Assembly: GCF_029868625.1 (NCBI RefSeq) | Contig: NZ_JARWOJ010000361.1 | Span: forward strand, 1-38,640 | Length of the DNA: 38,640 bases | Source of the DNA: Nocardia neocaledoniensis | GTDB lineage: Bacteria; Actinomycetota; Actinomycetes; Mycobacteriales; Mycobacteriaceae | Direction of reading: 5' to 3' | In this document: piece by piece, positions 1 to 7,314 of the stretch | Numbering within the stretch: the stretch's first letter is position 1 | Layout: each line of letters opens with the position of its first letter | The notes under the pieces: model-generated | The model's database searches: none | Seen by the model: only the letters and a program-made list of their open reading frames with translations | Told to the model about the DNA's origin: nothing | Position numbers and translations under genes: made by a program

Positions 1-465
1 GGTGGTGAGGAGCCGATCGATCATCTGCAGAAGTCGCTGTTGCGGGGTGGGGTGAATCTGCATCCGATGGTGCATCGGGTGATGCAGATCCATGTGGCCG
101 AGGAGGCCAGGCACATCTCCTTCGCCCACGAATACCTGCGCCGCAATGTGCCGGGCATGCACCCGGTCACCAAGACCGCGCTGTCGGTGCTGTTCCCCAT
201 CGCGATGCGGATCATGCTCGACATGATCATGACCCCGCCCAAGGAGTTCGTCGAGAAGTTCGACATCCCGGCCGAGGTGATGCGGGAGGCCTACTGGGGC
301 GGCGCGGAATCGCAGACCACGATGCGCAACATCTTCGGTGACGTGCGCGCGCTGGCCACCAACAGCGGCCTGATGAACCCGGTCGCCAAGCTGACCTGGC
401 GCCTGCTCGGCATCGACGGCCCGGTGACCAGGTACCGCAGCGAACCGGCCCGCAAGGTCGCCTGA
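1..465 (+). CDS. AurF-like diiron oxygenase, C-terminal part
   Basis: The reading frame is open from base 1 and stops with TGA at 463-465, so only the last 154 residues are present and the true start lies outside the window. It carries the motif EEARHISFAHEYLRR, in which closely spaced Glu and His residues on a helix look like ligands of a carboxylate-bridged diiron centre. A preceding HRVMQIHVAEE stretch fits the same four-helix bundle. Members of the AurF (p-aminobenzoate N-oxygenase) family oxidise amines or other small substrates using O2. The substrate here cannot be told. The C-terminal tail (LAKLTWRLLGIDGP-type) resembles actinobacterial AurF-like proteins. The gene shares no obvious operon with the antitoxin gene that follows 46 nt later behind its own promoter. 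Confidence 0.7.
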   Translation, partial: GGEEPIDHLQKSLLRGGVNLHPMVHRVMQIHVAEEARHISFAHEYLRRNVPGMHPVTKTALSVLFPIAMRIMLDMIMTPPKEFVEKFDIPAEVMREAYWGGAESQTTMRNIFGDVRALATNSGLMNPVAKLTWRLLGIDGPVTRYRSEPARKVA

Positions 466-480
466 TCGGGAAACGCGGCG

Positions 481-510
481 TCCCACTGTACACAGCGATG
501 TACAGTGGGA
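481..510 (+). promoter_or_regulatory. Perfect 12-bp inverted repeat with -10 box (TA operator/promoter)
   Basis: Left arm TCCCACTGTACA (481-492) and right arm TGTACAGTGGGA (499-510) are perfect inverted copies separated by CAGCGA. The right arm contains TACAGT (501-506), a match to the actinobacterial TANNNT -10 box. It ends 5 nt before the ATG at 512, so transcription could start at or next to the start codon (leaderless). A palindrome covering the -10 is the usual layout for autoregulation by an antitoxin. The palindrome is seen directly; its operator role is inferred. Confidence 0.75.
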
Positions 511-511
511 T

Positions 512-826
512 ATGGCCGATTACGAAACTGTGCCGTTGACCGAATTGCGGGGGCAGCTCGGTAGTGTCCTGGACGGGGTGTCCGCGAGCGGACGCCCGGT
601 GATCGTGACGCGGGAGGGGAAGGAGTTGGTCGCGGTGGTACCCGCAGAGGTGTTGCGGCACGGGGCATTGCCCCCGGCGTACTTCAACGACGATCTGCGT
701 CAGCAGATCCTCGGCGGTCTCGACGACCGGATCAAGACGCATTCCGCCGCCGAGATCGCCGACGCGGAAGCGAAGCTGGACAAACTCATGAGCGCGCTGG
801 ACGGCACGGGCGCGGGCACCCGGTGA
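512..826 (+). CDS. Phd/YefM-type antitoxin
   Basis: This 104-residue protein begins MADYETVPLTELRGQLG and continues with a GRPVIVTREGKELVAVVP stretch. That is the beta-strand and helix pattern of the Phd/YefM antitoxin fold, in which residues 1-55 dimerise and bind DNA. The C-terminal half (about 60-104) is charged and helical, as expected for the toxin-neutralising tail. No usable Shine-Dalgarno lies before the ATG. The palindromic promoter at 481-510 abuts the start and suggests a leaderless, self-repressed transcript. The stop TGA overlaps the GTG of the next gene (GTGA, 823-826), indicating translational coupling and a two-gene module. The family assignment is by pattern and is fairly secure; the partner's identity is less clear. 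Confidence 0.8.
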   Translation: MADYETVPLTELRGQLGSVLDGVSASGRPVIVTREGKELVAVVPAEVLRHGALPPAYFNDDLRQQILGGLDDRIKTHSAAEIADAEAKLDKLMSALDGTGAGTR

Positions 827-1200
827 GCGTCGCCGACCACACAGCGCTCACCTCGTTGGCCCTGTCCCCGCTGTTCGGGCAGGTGATCATGCGGCAGTTC
901 ACCCAGCAGCGCCGGATCATGGTGGTGCCGACGGTGAGCCTGATGGCCGCGATGCGCGCCGTCGACAACATCGACGAACTCGGGCGCCTGCTCGACAACC
1001 GCGTCGCCGTGCGCTGGGCCGAACTCGACGCCGCCACCGCGATCCGCACCGGCACCACCGTCCCGATGGCCGACGACCACACCGAATGGCCGCTCATCGC
1101 ACCTGTCGTGTTCACCGCGCAGAACCTCGACATGCCGGTGCTCACCGCCAAGCCGGAGCTCTACCGCGGCTACAAAGTGCAGGTCGCGCCGATGCCGTGA
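823..1200 (+). CDS. Probable toxin partner, degenerate PIN-like protein
   Basis: A 125-residue protein with a GTG start overlapping the antitoxin stop by 4 nt, so it is almost certainly co-translated. I do not recognise a named family. Its layout recalls a small PIN domain: an early Asp followed by a hydrophobic helix (ADHTALTSLALSPLFGQVI), a VVPTVSLMAAM segment where VapC proteins have a strand and helix, and a late APVVFTAQNLDMPVLTAK stretch resembling the conserved 'alalgxpLlTaD' end of PIN domains. The acidic residues expected in the middle helix and at the final LTAD position are Ala and Lys here, so nuclease activity is doubtful. It could instead be an inactive antitoxin partner or a different small toxin. 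Position supports the TA role more than sequence does. Confidence 0.6.
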   Translation: MSVADHTALTSLALSPLFGQVIMRQFTQQRRIMVVPTVSLMAAMRAVDNIDELGRLLDNRVAVRWAELDAATAIRTGTTVPMADDHTEWPLIAPVVFTAQNLDMPVLTAKPELYRGYKVQVAPMP

Positions 1201-1226
1201 GCGCCGTCGGTTACGGTGCACAACGA

Positions 1227-1244
1227 GGTCGGCCGAGGCCGACC
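1227..1244 (+). terminator. Short hairpin after the TA pair
   Basis: GGTCGGC (1227-1233) and GCCGACC (1238-1244) form a perfect 7-bp stem with a 4-nt loop, 26 nt after the stop of the TA partner gene. There is no T-run, so it is only a possible weak terminator. Confidence 0.3.
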
Positions 1245-1304
1245 GGTACGAGCGAACGATTCACCAGACAAAGCTGTACCAGGAACACTCGAGGAGAGCT
1301 GGTT

Positions 1305-1940
1305 ATGCATCATCTGAGTTTCACGCGTCGCCTCACCACCGCGATGGTCGCCGCCTCGGCCGCCGTCGCCATCGTCTTCGCCGGCCAGGCCGCGGCCGAG
1401 CCGGCACCCCAGGCCACGGTCGACGTGGCCGCGGCGGTATCGCAGCTGCGGACCTCGGTCGCGGGCAACCCGGGCGCACTGGCCGCTCTCGATCAGCTGG
1501 TCGACAAGGGCACCGTCGACGTCGCGCTGCCCGCCCAGCCGTTCCAGATCCCGGCCACCTCCGACATCGGCCAGAACGGTGGCGGTCCCGGTGTCTACGG
1601 CTCCGGCATCGCCCTGGACATCGACGGTTTCCGCATGGGCTTCTTCGGCGGACCCGGCACCATCTCGCCCAACCAGGGCGGCGCGAAGCTCGAGGTGATG
1701 TGGCTGAACCTGTCCAACGGCCGCAGCGGCACCGCGGTGCTGACCGAGCACCAGGACGTGCCCGTCGACACCACCATCCGCACCGCGCCGCTGGACACCG
1801 GCGGCGGCCTGGTCGTCGCCGCGGTGTACGGCAGCCTGTGGCACCGCTGGTCGGTGCCGGTCGACGAGGCGCACCCGGACGGGTACGCCTACCAGCTCGG
1901 CCACATCCAGCAGCCGTCGTTCGGCGCCGTCACCCGCTAG
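1305..1940 (+). CDS. Secreted protein of unknown function
   Basis: The ATG at 1305 is preceded by a good ribosome binding site (GAGGAGAG, about 1289-1296). The protein has 211 residues. It starts with a Sec signal peptide: basic FTRRLT, a hydrophobic core (MVAASAAVAIVFAG) and a likely cleavage after QAAA at about residue 34. The mature part has an N-terminal helical stretch, then a glycine-rich domain with GVYGSGIALDIDGFRMGFFGGPG and VMWLNLSNGRSG, and a C-terminal strand-rich part. No enzyme motif or transmembrane helix follows the signal. Secreted proteins of this look, with no known role, are common in Nocardia and Rhodococcus. It stands alone between the TA pair and a strong terminator. 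Confidence 0.75.
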   Translation: MHHLSFTRRLTTAMVAASAAVAIVFAGQAAAEPAPQATVDVAAAVSQLRTSVAGNPGALAALDQLVDKGTVDVALPAQPFQIPATSDIGQNGGGPGVYGSGIALDIDGFRMGFFGGPGTISPNQGGAKLEVMWLNLSNGRSGTAVLTEHQDVPVDTTIRTAPLDTGGGLVVAAVYGSLWHRWSVPVDEAHPDGYAYQLGHIQQPSFGAVTR

Positions 1941-1955
1941 TCCCTCCGTTCGGCC

Positions 1956-1990
1956 GCGCGCCCCGGAATCCGTGAGGTTCCGGGGCGCGC
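1956..1990 (+). terminator. Strong hairpin terminator
   Basis: GCGCGCCCCGGAA (1956-1968) pairs perfectly with TTCCGGGGCGCGC (1978-1990) around a 9-nt loop, starting 16 nt after the stop of the secreted-protein gene. It lacks a T-tract, which is common for terminators in high-GC actinobacteria. Confidence 0.65.
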
Positions 1991-2039
1991 GCTCGTCGCG
2001 GGACGGACGAGGAGGCAGCGCAAGGGGTTCGGTGTGGCG

Positions 2040-2045
2040 TAGGTT
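2040..2045 (+). promoter_or_regulatory. -10 box for leaderless ArsR-type gene
   Basis: TAGGTT fits TANNNT and ends 6 nt before the GTG at 2052. No Shine-Dalgarno is present, so a leaderless transcript is likely. No clear -35 is seen. Confidence 0.45.
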
Positions 2046-2051
2046 GACCGC

Positions 2052-2552
2052 GTGGATCTGGTCGACCGACTCGAAGAACTGGAACGGCGGGTTGCCGCCC
2101 TCGAAGACGCGCGGCCCGAGGGCGGCGACGGCGAGCAGCTGCCGTGGGCGGTGGCGCGGCTGCGGCAGGAGTTCGAGGCCGCCGCCGTACGCAACGGCGG
2201 CGTGCTGATGGCCGGAGCGCTGCACCTGCCGACCGGTGAGCGCTTCGACTGGCAGGCACAGTTCCCGATCGACACCATCGTCGGCGAGGAATGGACCACA
2301 GAGGTCGCCAATTGCCTTGCCGCCCTGGCGAATCCGGTTCGGCTGCGGCTGCTTCGCGAGATCGTGTACGGACGCAGGACCGCCGCCGATCTCGCCGCGA
2401 TCTCCGAACTGGGTTCCTCCGCCGACATCTATCAGCATCTGCGCCAGCTGGCCGCGGTCGGCTGGCTGCAGACCGCGGGCCTGGGCCGCTTCGAGGTGCC
2501 GGAGGGTCGGCTCATTCCGCTGCTCGCAGCCTTGGCCAGCGCGCAGCGGTAG
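2052..2552 (+). CDS. ArsR-family winged-helix regulator
   Basis: This 166-residue protein starts with an acidic/basic coiled-coil-like helix (residues 1-22). It then has a middle segment with beta character (GVLMAGALHLPTGERFDWQ, about 50-68) and a C-terminal winged helix at about 85-150. The last contains LAALANPVRLRLLREIVYGRRTAADLA and a recognition-helix stretch SSADIYQHLRQLAAVGWL, the ArsR pattern. No paired cysteines typical of metal sensing are seen; there is one Cys at 88. The effector is therefore unknown. The GTG start is chosen because the ArsR fold and coiled coil begin just after it and a -10 box sits 6 nt upstream. It may control the acyl-CoA synthetase genes that follow, which is inference from position only. 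Confidence 0.75.
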   Translation: MDLVDRLEELERRVAALEDARPEGGDGEQLPWAVARLRQEFEAAAVRNGGVLMAGALHLPTGERFDWQAQFPIDTIVGEEWTTEVANCLAALANPVRLRLLREIVYGRRTAADLAAISELGSSADIYQHLRQLAAVGWLQTAGLGRFEVPEGRLIPLLAALASAQR

Positions 2553-2648
2553 TGAAATTTGCCCGAAATGACCAATTCAATACTGTGATGCAAGGCACAC
2601 ATACTGATACCGTTGGGTTCCAGAGATCGACGCTGTGGAGGTAGCCGA

Positions 2649-4274
2649 GTGAACGTGTCCCATCTGCTCGAAACCGTGAAGGCACTCGGGGTTCTGCGCT
2701 CGCGCGGCGTCACCGATCCCACCAAGCCGCTCGAGACGCTGCGGACCATGAAGGAATCCAAGATCTACGGCCCGCAGGCCACCCTCGTCCGGCACTCCGC
2801 GCGCGTCGCGCCCGAGCAGATCGCCCTGGCCGACGAGCGCGGCGAGCTGACCTACCGCGAACTCGACGACCAGTCGACCGCCATCGCCCGCGGTCTGCAC
2901 GACGCGGGCATCGGCGAGGGCATGGTGATCGCGGTCCTGGCCCGCGACCATCGCGGACTCATCATGTCGATGATCGCCGCCGGCAAGCTGGGCGCGCGGA
3001 TCGCGCTGATGAACACCGGTTTCGCCAAGCCGCAGTTCGCCGAGGTGTGCGAGCGCGAGCACGTGCGCGCGGTCCTGCACGACAGCGAGTTCCTCGGCCT
3101 GCTCGACGCGCTGCCCGCCGAGCTGCCCCGCTTCCTCACCTGGGTCGACGAGGGCGCCGCGGTGCCCGAGGGCGCGACGACCTTCGACGATCTCATCGCG
3201 GGCAACTCCACCGAGCCGCTCCCGGCCCCCAGCAAGCCGGGTGGCTTCATCATCCTCACCAGCGGCACCACCGGCCTGCCCAAGGGCGCCCCGCGCACCA
3301 AGGTGACGCCGATGGCGACCGCGCAGTTCGTCGACCGGGTGCCCTTCCCCAAGCGCGGCACCATGATGATCGTCTCGCCGATCTTCCACAGCACGGGTCT
3401 GGGCACCTGGCTGGTCGGCACGATCCTGTCGAACAAGATCGTCATGCGCCGCCGCTTCGACGCCGAGGCCACTTTGGCCGCCATCGCCGAACACAAGGTG
3501 GAGATGCTGGTCGCGGTGCCGACCATGCTGCACCGGATGACCGAACTGCCCGCCGAGGTGCGCGCGAAGTACGACCTGTCCTCGCTGAAGGTGATCCTGT
3601 TCGCCGGGTCGGCGCTCTCGCCCGAGCTGTGTATCAAGGCCACCGAGGCGTTCGGACCGGTGCTCTACAACCTCTACGGCTCCACCGAGGTCGCCATCGC
3701 GACCATCGCGAACCCGGCCGAGCTGGCCGAGGCGCCCGGCACCTGCGGCCGCTCGCCGATCACCTGCGAGGTCCGCCTCTACGACGAGAACGACCAGCGG
3801 GTCGAGACGCCCGAGACCCCGGGCCGGATCTTCGTGCGCAGCGGCGCGCCATTCGAGGGCTACACCGACGGCAGGAACAAGCAGATCATCGACGGCTTCA
3901 TGTCCAGCGGCGATGTCGGCCACTTCACCGCCTCCGGCCTGCTCATGGTCGACGGGCGCGACGACGACATGATCGTCTCCGGCGGCGAGAACGTCTTCCC
4001 GCAGGAGGTGGAGAACCTGCTGGTGGAGCGGCCCGACGTGTTCGACGTGGCGGTCGTCGGCGTCGACGACGTGGAATTCGGCAAGCGGCTGCGCGCCTTC
4101 GTGGTCCTCGAACAGGGACACAGCACAGCCGCCGCCGACCTGCAGGCGCACGTCAAGGAGAACCTGGCCAGGTACAAGGTGCCGCGTGAGGTGGTGTTCC
4201 TCGACGAACTCCCCCGCAACGCGACCGGCAAGATCCTGCGGCGGGTGCTGGTGGACTATGAGGTTTCACAGTGA
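2649..4274 (+). CDS. Fatty-acyl-CoA synthetase (FadD-type), copy 1
   Basis: A 541-residue AMP-forming adenylating enzyme that activates a carboxylic acid, probably a fatty acid, to its CoA thioester through an acyl-adenylate. The core motifs are intact: P-loop TSGTTGLPKG (204-213), YGSTE (343-347), SGDVG, GRDDDMIVSGGEN beginning at 436, and the C-terminal PRNATGK whose Lys is residue 528, needed for adenylation. There is no signal peptide or membrane segment. The GTG start at 2649 has a strong GGAGG at 2637-2641; the frame stays open 12 codons upstream but without an RBS. An AT-rich stretch with TACTGT (2581-2586) could hold the promoter. The protein resembles mycobacterial FadD12-like synthetases, but chain length and pathway cannot be read from sequence. 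It is followed by a paralogue. Confidence 0.9.
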   Translation: MNVSHLLETVKALGVLRSRGVTDPTKPLETLRTMKESKIYGPQATLVRHSARVAPEQIALADERGELTYRELDDQSTAIARGLHDAGIGEGMVIAVLARDHRGLIMSMIAAGKLGARIALMNTGFAKPQFAEVCEREHVRAVLHDSEFLGLLDALPAELPRFLTWVDEGAAVPEGATTFDDLIAGNSTEPLPAPSKPGGFIILTSGTTGLPKGAPRTKVTPMATAQFVDRVPFPKRGTMMIVSPIFHSTGLGTWLVGTILSNKIVMRRRFDAEATLAAIAEHKVEMLVAVPTMLHRMTELPAEVRAKYDLSSLKVILFAGSALSPELCIKATEAFGPVLYNLYGSTEVAIATIANPAELAEAPGTCGRSPITCEVRLYDENDQRVETPETPGRIFVRSGAPFEGYTDGRNKQIIDGFMSSGDVGHFTASGLLMVDGRDDDMIVSGGENVFPQEVENLLVERPDVFDVAVVGVDDVEFGKRLRAFVVLEQGHSTAAADLQAHVKENLARYKVPREVVFLDELPRNATGKILRRVLVDYEVSQ

Positions 4275-4291
4275 TCCCAGCCACCGATGCT

Positions 4292-4305
4292 TGCTATTGT
4301 TAGCA
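4292..4305 (+). promoter_or_regulatory. Small palindrome with -10-like box between fadD paralogues
   Basis: TGCTA (4292-4296) and TAGCA (4301-4305) form an inverted repeat around TTGT. It overlaps TATTGT (4295-4300), a TANNNT match, about 80 nt before the second synthetase start. This hints that copy 2 can be transcribed separately. Confidence 0.3.
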
Positions 4306-4378
4306 CCAGCACTGGATCTCGATGACGCGGTCCGGCCCCGCGTCTCGTCGTGGGATCGGTCTGCCGAAAGGCTGTTCG

Positions 4379-6037
4379 ATGTCTCTGTCTCTGCCCGCGA
4401 TCGGTGGCACGGCCCGGCGCGCCGGCGATTTCGCGCTCGGCGTCAAAGTGATGATGGATCGCAAGCTGTTCAATCCGCTGCGCCTGGATCACGCCGCCCG
4501 TTCCTTCCGCAATGTCTCGAAGTTCGGCCCGTTCGCCGGGGTGGTGATGCATGCCGCGCAGACCAGGCCGGACGCGGGCGCGATCGTCGACGAACGCGGT
4601 GAACTGACCTTCGGAACGCTCGACGAGCAGTCCAACGCGCTGGCCCGCGGCCTGCGGGCGAGTGGGATCAACGAGGGCGATGTGATCGCCGTCCTGGCCC
4701 GCGACCATCGCGGCATGGTGTTGAGCCTGCTCGCGGCGGGCAAGCTCGGGGTGCGCGCGGTGCTGATGAACACCGGGTTCGCCAAGCCGCAGTTCGCCGA
4801 CGTGGCCGCGCGCGAGAAGGTCAAGGCGGTGCTGCACGACAGCGAGTTCGTCGACCTGATGAGCGCCATCCCGGCCGAGATCCCCCGGGTGCTCACCTGG
4901 GTCGACGAATCCGACGGGGTCGACCCGTCGATCCCGACGGTCGAGTCGCTGTGCGCCGGCCGTTCGGTCACGCCGCTGACCCCGCCCGCCAAGCCCGGCG
5001 GCATGGTGATCCTCACCAGTGGCACCACCGGAACACCGAAGGGCGCCCCGCGCGACAAGGTGAGCCCCTTCGCCTCCGCGCAGTTCGTCGACCGGGTGCC
5101 GCTGCCCAACAACGGCACCATGATCATGGCGGCGCCGATCTTCCACGGCACCGGACTGTCGCAGTTCACCCTCGGGCTGGCGCTGGGCAATCGGGTGATC
5201 TTCCAGCAGCGCCGCTTCGATCCGGAGCGCACGCTCGCCAATATCGTGAAGTACCAGGCGGATTCGCTGGTGGTGGTGCCGACCATGCTGCAGCGCATCC
5301 TCGATCTGGACGCGGCGATCCTGGCGAAGTACGACCCGCGCACCATCAAGGTCATCTTCGCCGCCGGCTCGGCCATCGCGCCGGACGTGGTGACCCGCAC
5401 CCTGGACTACTTCGGCGACAGCCTCTACAACCTCTACGGCTCCACCGAATGCGCCGTGATGACCGTCGCGACGCCGGCCGACCTGCGCAAGTCGCCGACC
5501 ACCGCGGGCAAGGCGCCTGTCGGCATCCGCATCGTGCTGCTCGACGAGAACCGCAAACCGATCACCGAGCCGAATGTCACCGGAACCATCTTCGTGGACA
5601 ACGGTTTCGCGTTCAGCGGCTACACCGACGGCCGGACCAAGGAGATGGTCGACGGCATGATGTCCTCGGGCGACGTCGGCCATTTCGACGCCGACGGCCT
5701 GCTCTACATCGACGGCCGCGACGACGACATGATCGTCTCCGGCGGTGAGAACGTCTTCCCGCTCGAGGTGGAGAACCTGATCGCGGGCCGCGCCGACGTC
5801 TTCGAGGCGGCGGTGGTCGGCGTCGACGACCGCGACTACGGCAAGCGGCTGCGCGCGATCGTGGTGCCCGGTCCGGAGTCGGCGCGCGACCCGCAGGAGA
5901 TCAAGGAGTTCGTCAAGGAGAACCTGGCCCGCTACAAGGTGCCGCGTGAGGTGATCTTCGTCGACGAGTTGCCGCGCAACGCGACCGGCAAACTGCTGCG
6001 CAAGCCACTGATCGAGATGGACGTCCAGGAGGGTTGA
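4379..6037 (+). CDS. Fatty-acyl-CoA synthetase (FadD-type), copy 2
   Basis: A 552-residue adenylating enzyme closely related to the preceding one. They share long identical stretches such as VLARDHRG, LMNTGFAKPQFA, LHDSEF, GRDDDMIVSGGENVFP and PREV-FVDELPRNATGK. All catalytic motifs are intact: TSGTTGTPKG at about 213-222, YGSTE, SGDVG and the catalytic Lys at 538. The N-terminus differs: MSLSLPAIGGTARRAGDFALG, then a helix with VMMDRKLFNPLRLD. The ATG at 4379 has GAAAGG at 4365-4370. The paralogues differ in the acyl-pocket region (for example VSPIFHSTGLGTWL against AAPIFHGTGLSQFT), so their substrates may differ. The pair looks like a tandem duplication kept as two working genes. Confidence 0.9.
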   Translation: MSLSLPAIGGTARRAGDFALGVKVMMDRKLFNPLRLDHAARSFRNVSKFGPFAGVVMHAAQTRPDAGAIVDERGELTFGTLDEQSNALARGLRASGINEGDVIAVLARDHRGMVLSLLAAGKLGVRAVLMNTGFAKPQFADVAAREKVKAVLHDSEFVDLMSAIPAEIPRVLTWVDESDGVDPSIPTVESLCAGRSVTPLTPPAKPGGMVILTSGTTGTPKGAPRDKVSPFASAQFVDRVPLPNNGTMIMAAPIFHGTGLSQFTLGLALGNRVIFQQRRFDPERTLANIVKYQADSLVVVPTMLQRILDLDAAILAKYDPRTIKVIFAAGSAIAPDVVTRTLDYFGDSLYNLYGSTECAVMTVATPADLRKSPTTAGKAPVGIRIVLLDENRKPITEPNVTGTIFVDNGFAFSGYTDGRTKEMVDGMMSSGDVGHFDADGLLYIDGRDDDMIVSGGENVFPLEVENLIAGRADVFEAAVVGVDDRDYGKRLRAIVVPGPESARDPQEIKEFVKENLARYKVPREVIFVDELPRNATGKLLRKPLIEMDVQEG

Positions 6038-6065
6038 TCCCGGGAAGACGGTTCCGGCCGTCGTC

Positions 6066-6071
6066 TATCAT
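6066..6071 (+). promoter_or_regulatory. -10 box for leaderless membrane-protein gene
   Basis: TATCAT ends 6 nt before the GTG at 6078 and fits TANNNT. No Shine-Dalgarno separates it from the start, so a leaderless transcript is likely. Confidence 0.45.
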
Positions 6072-6077
6072 CAGCCG

Positions 6078-6638
6078 GTGATCATCGAGTTCCGGCAGGC
6101 CGCCGCGCCGCCGCGTGCCCTGTGCGCGCGGGTGCGCGGCGGCTGCGCGGGCTCGATGTCGGGCGCGCTCGCGCTGGCCGCGCACGGCGTGGCGTCCGGG
6201 GGCGCGCTACCGAGCAGCACGACCGTCGTCCTGCTGGCCGCCGTGGCGGCGGTGATCGGCGCACTGGTCAGCGGCCTCGGACCGTTGCGCTCGGGGGCGG
6301 TCGGCCTGGCCGTGGTGCTGCTGGCCGGGCAGTTGCTCGGGCACACGACGATGAGCTGGTCCGGGCACGGGCACCACGCCGAGGATTCCCTCGGGCTCGG
6401 CATGCTGCTGGCGCACACGGTCGCGGCGTCTGTCGCGGCGCTGGTCATCCTCGGTGTGGAGGCGGCCTACCGAATCGGTGGCGCGGCGCTGGCCCGATTG
6501 CTTCCCCTGCGCTACCGCTCGCCCCGCATTCCCGCCCCGGCGCCCCTGCGCCTGGTCCACCGCGACCGCGTCATCCTGCGGATCCTCGCCGCCGCCACGC
6601 TGCGCACCCGCGGTCCCCCGCTCGCGATTCCTTTCTGA
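6078..6638 (+). CDS. Small polytopic membrane protein with His-rich loop
   Basis: A 186-residue protein of unknown function. Hydrophobic segments lie at about 24-42, 48-66, 71-88 and 107-127, giving three or four membrane helices. A basic C-terminal tail follows (LRYRSPRIPAPAPLRLVHRD). A loop at about 89-100 reads GHTTMSWSGHGHHAED, with four His and one Met. Such loops occur in copper- or iron-handling membrane proteins, so metal binding is possible but unproven. The GTG start is supported by the -10 box at 6066-6071. The next gene downstream is a PepSY membrane protein that also has a His-rich loop, but 676 nt separate them. Confidence 0.6.
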   Translation: MIIEFRQAAAPPRALCARVRGGCAGSMSGALALAAHGVASGGALPSSTTVVLLAAVAAVIGALVSGLGPLRSGAVGLAVVLLAGQLLGHTTMSWSGHGHHAEDSLGLGMLLAHTVAASVAALVILGVEAAYRIGGAALARLLPLRYRSPRIPAPAPLRLVHRDRVILRILAAATLRTRGPPLAIPF

Positions 6639-7314
6639 TCCTTTCCTCACCCGGTGCACGAATCGTCGTGCGCTACCCCTGAGCATGACGCCGACTCCTC
6701 GCATGTTCCGGCTGCCACCAACGGCGATCGGGGCACGCGACCGGCCCATATCTCCCACCGCGAATCGGCGGGGCGCGAGGTAGTGGAACCGGACGTCGCA
6801 CGCCACAACACAACGGCCACCGGTCAGAGCCCATCGCACGGTCACACGATGACCGCTGTGGTCGGCGCCAGCAGCCGTCCACCACATCGCGCCGCCGAGC
6901 CGCGGTGACGGTGACGGACCGTGGCGCGGAGCCACACTGCGGATGGTGCTGCTCGTTGCGCATCGGCACAGCGGTCGGCGCTGGTCGCCGCGTATCGCAC
7001 CGCGGCGCTGTGGTCGGGACCGATCGCCTCGCGTGGCGACTGGAATCGGCCACGAGGTCGCGCGGCGCGCGTTTCGGCGGGCGACGTCGCTGTGGTCGGG
7101 CGGGCGCGTCGAGTCAGCCGCTGCCGTACAGGCGCTCGGGCGGACGACACAAGCTAGCCGCCCGGCGGAAGCCGCCGTCGGTCGACGTGGTTCGGCCGGC
7201 GGGCTCGCGGCGCTCTCTGTCGCGAGGCGGGCGGCGTGGTCGACGTCGGTATCTGCGGGTAGCGCGTCGCGATGGTCGTGCGCACCGGGTTCCGATCTGC
7301 AGAAACGAATCATC
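6639..7314 (+). other. Long stretch without a convincing gene
   Basis: Every open frame here gives Arg/Ala/Ser-rich translations without protein-like patterning, and the codon positions show no steady G/C bias. A 6-bp inverted repeat, GCACGA (6656-6661) / TCGTGC (6666-6671), lies just after the membrane-protein gene. The stretch just before 7315 must hold the promoter of the PepSY gene, but I see no clear -35/-10 pair and no IdeR/DtxR-like iron box. It may be a decayed gene or a long regulatory region. Confidence 0.4.
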
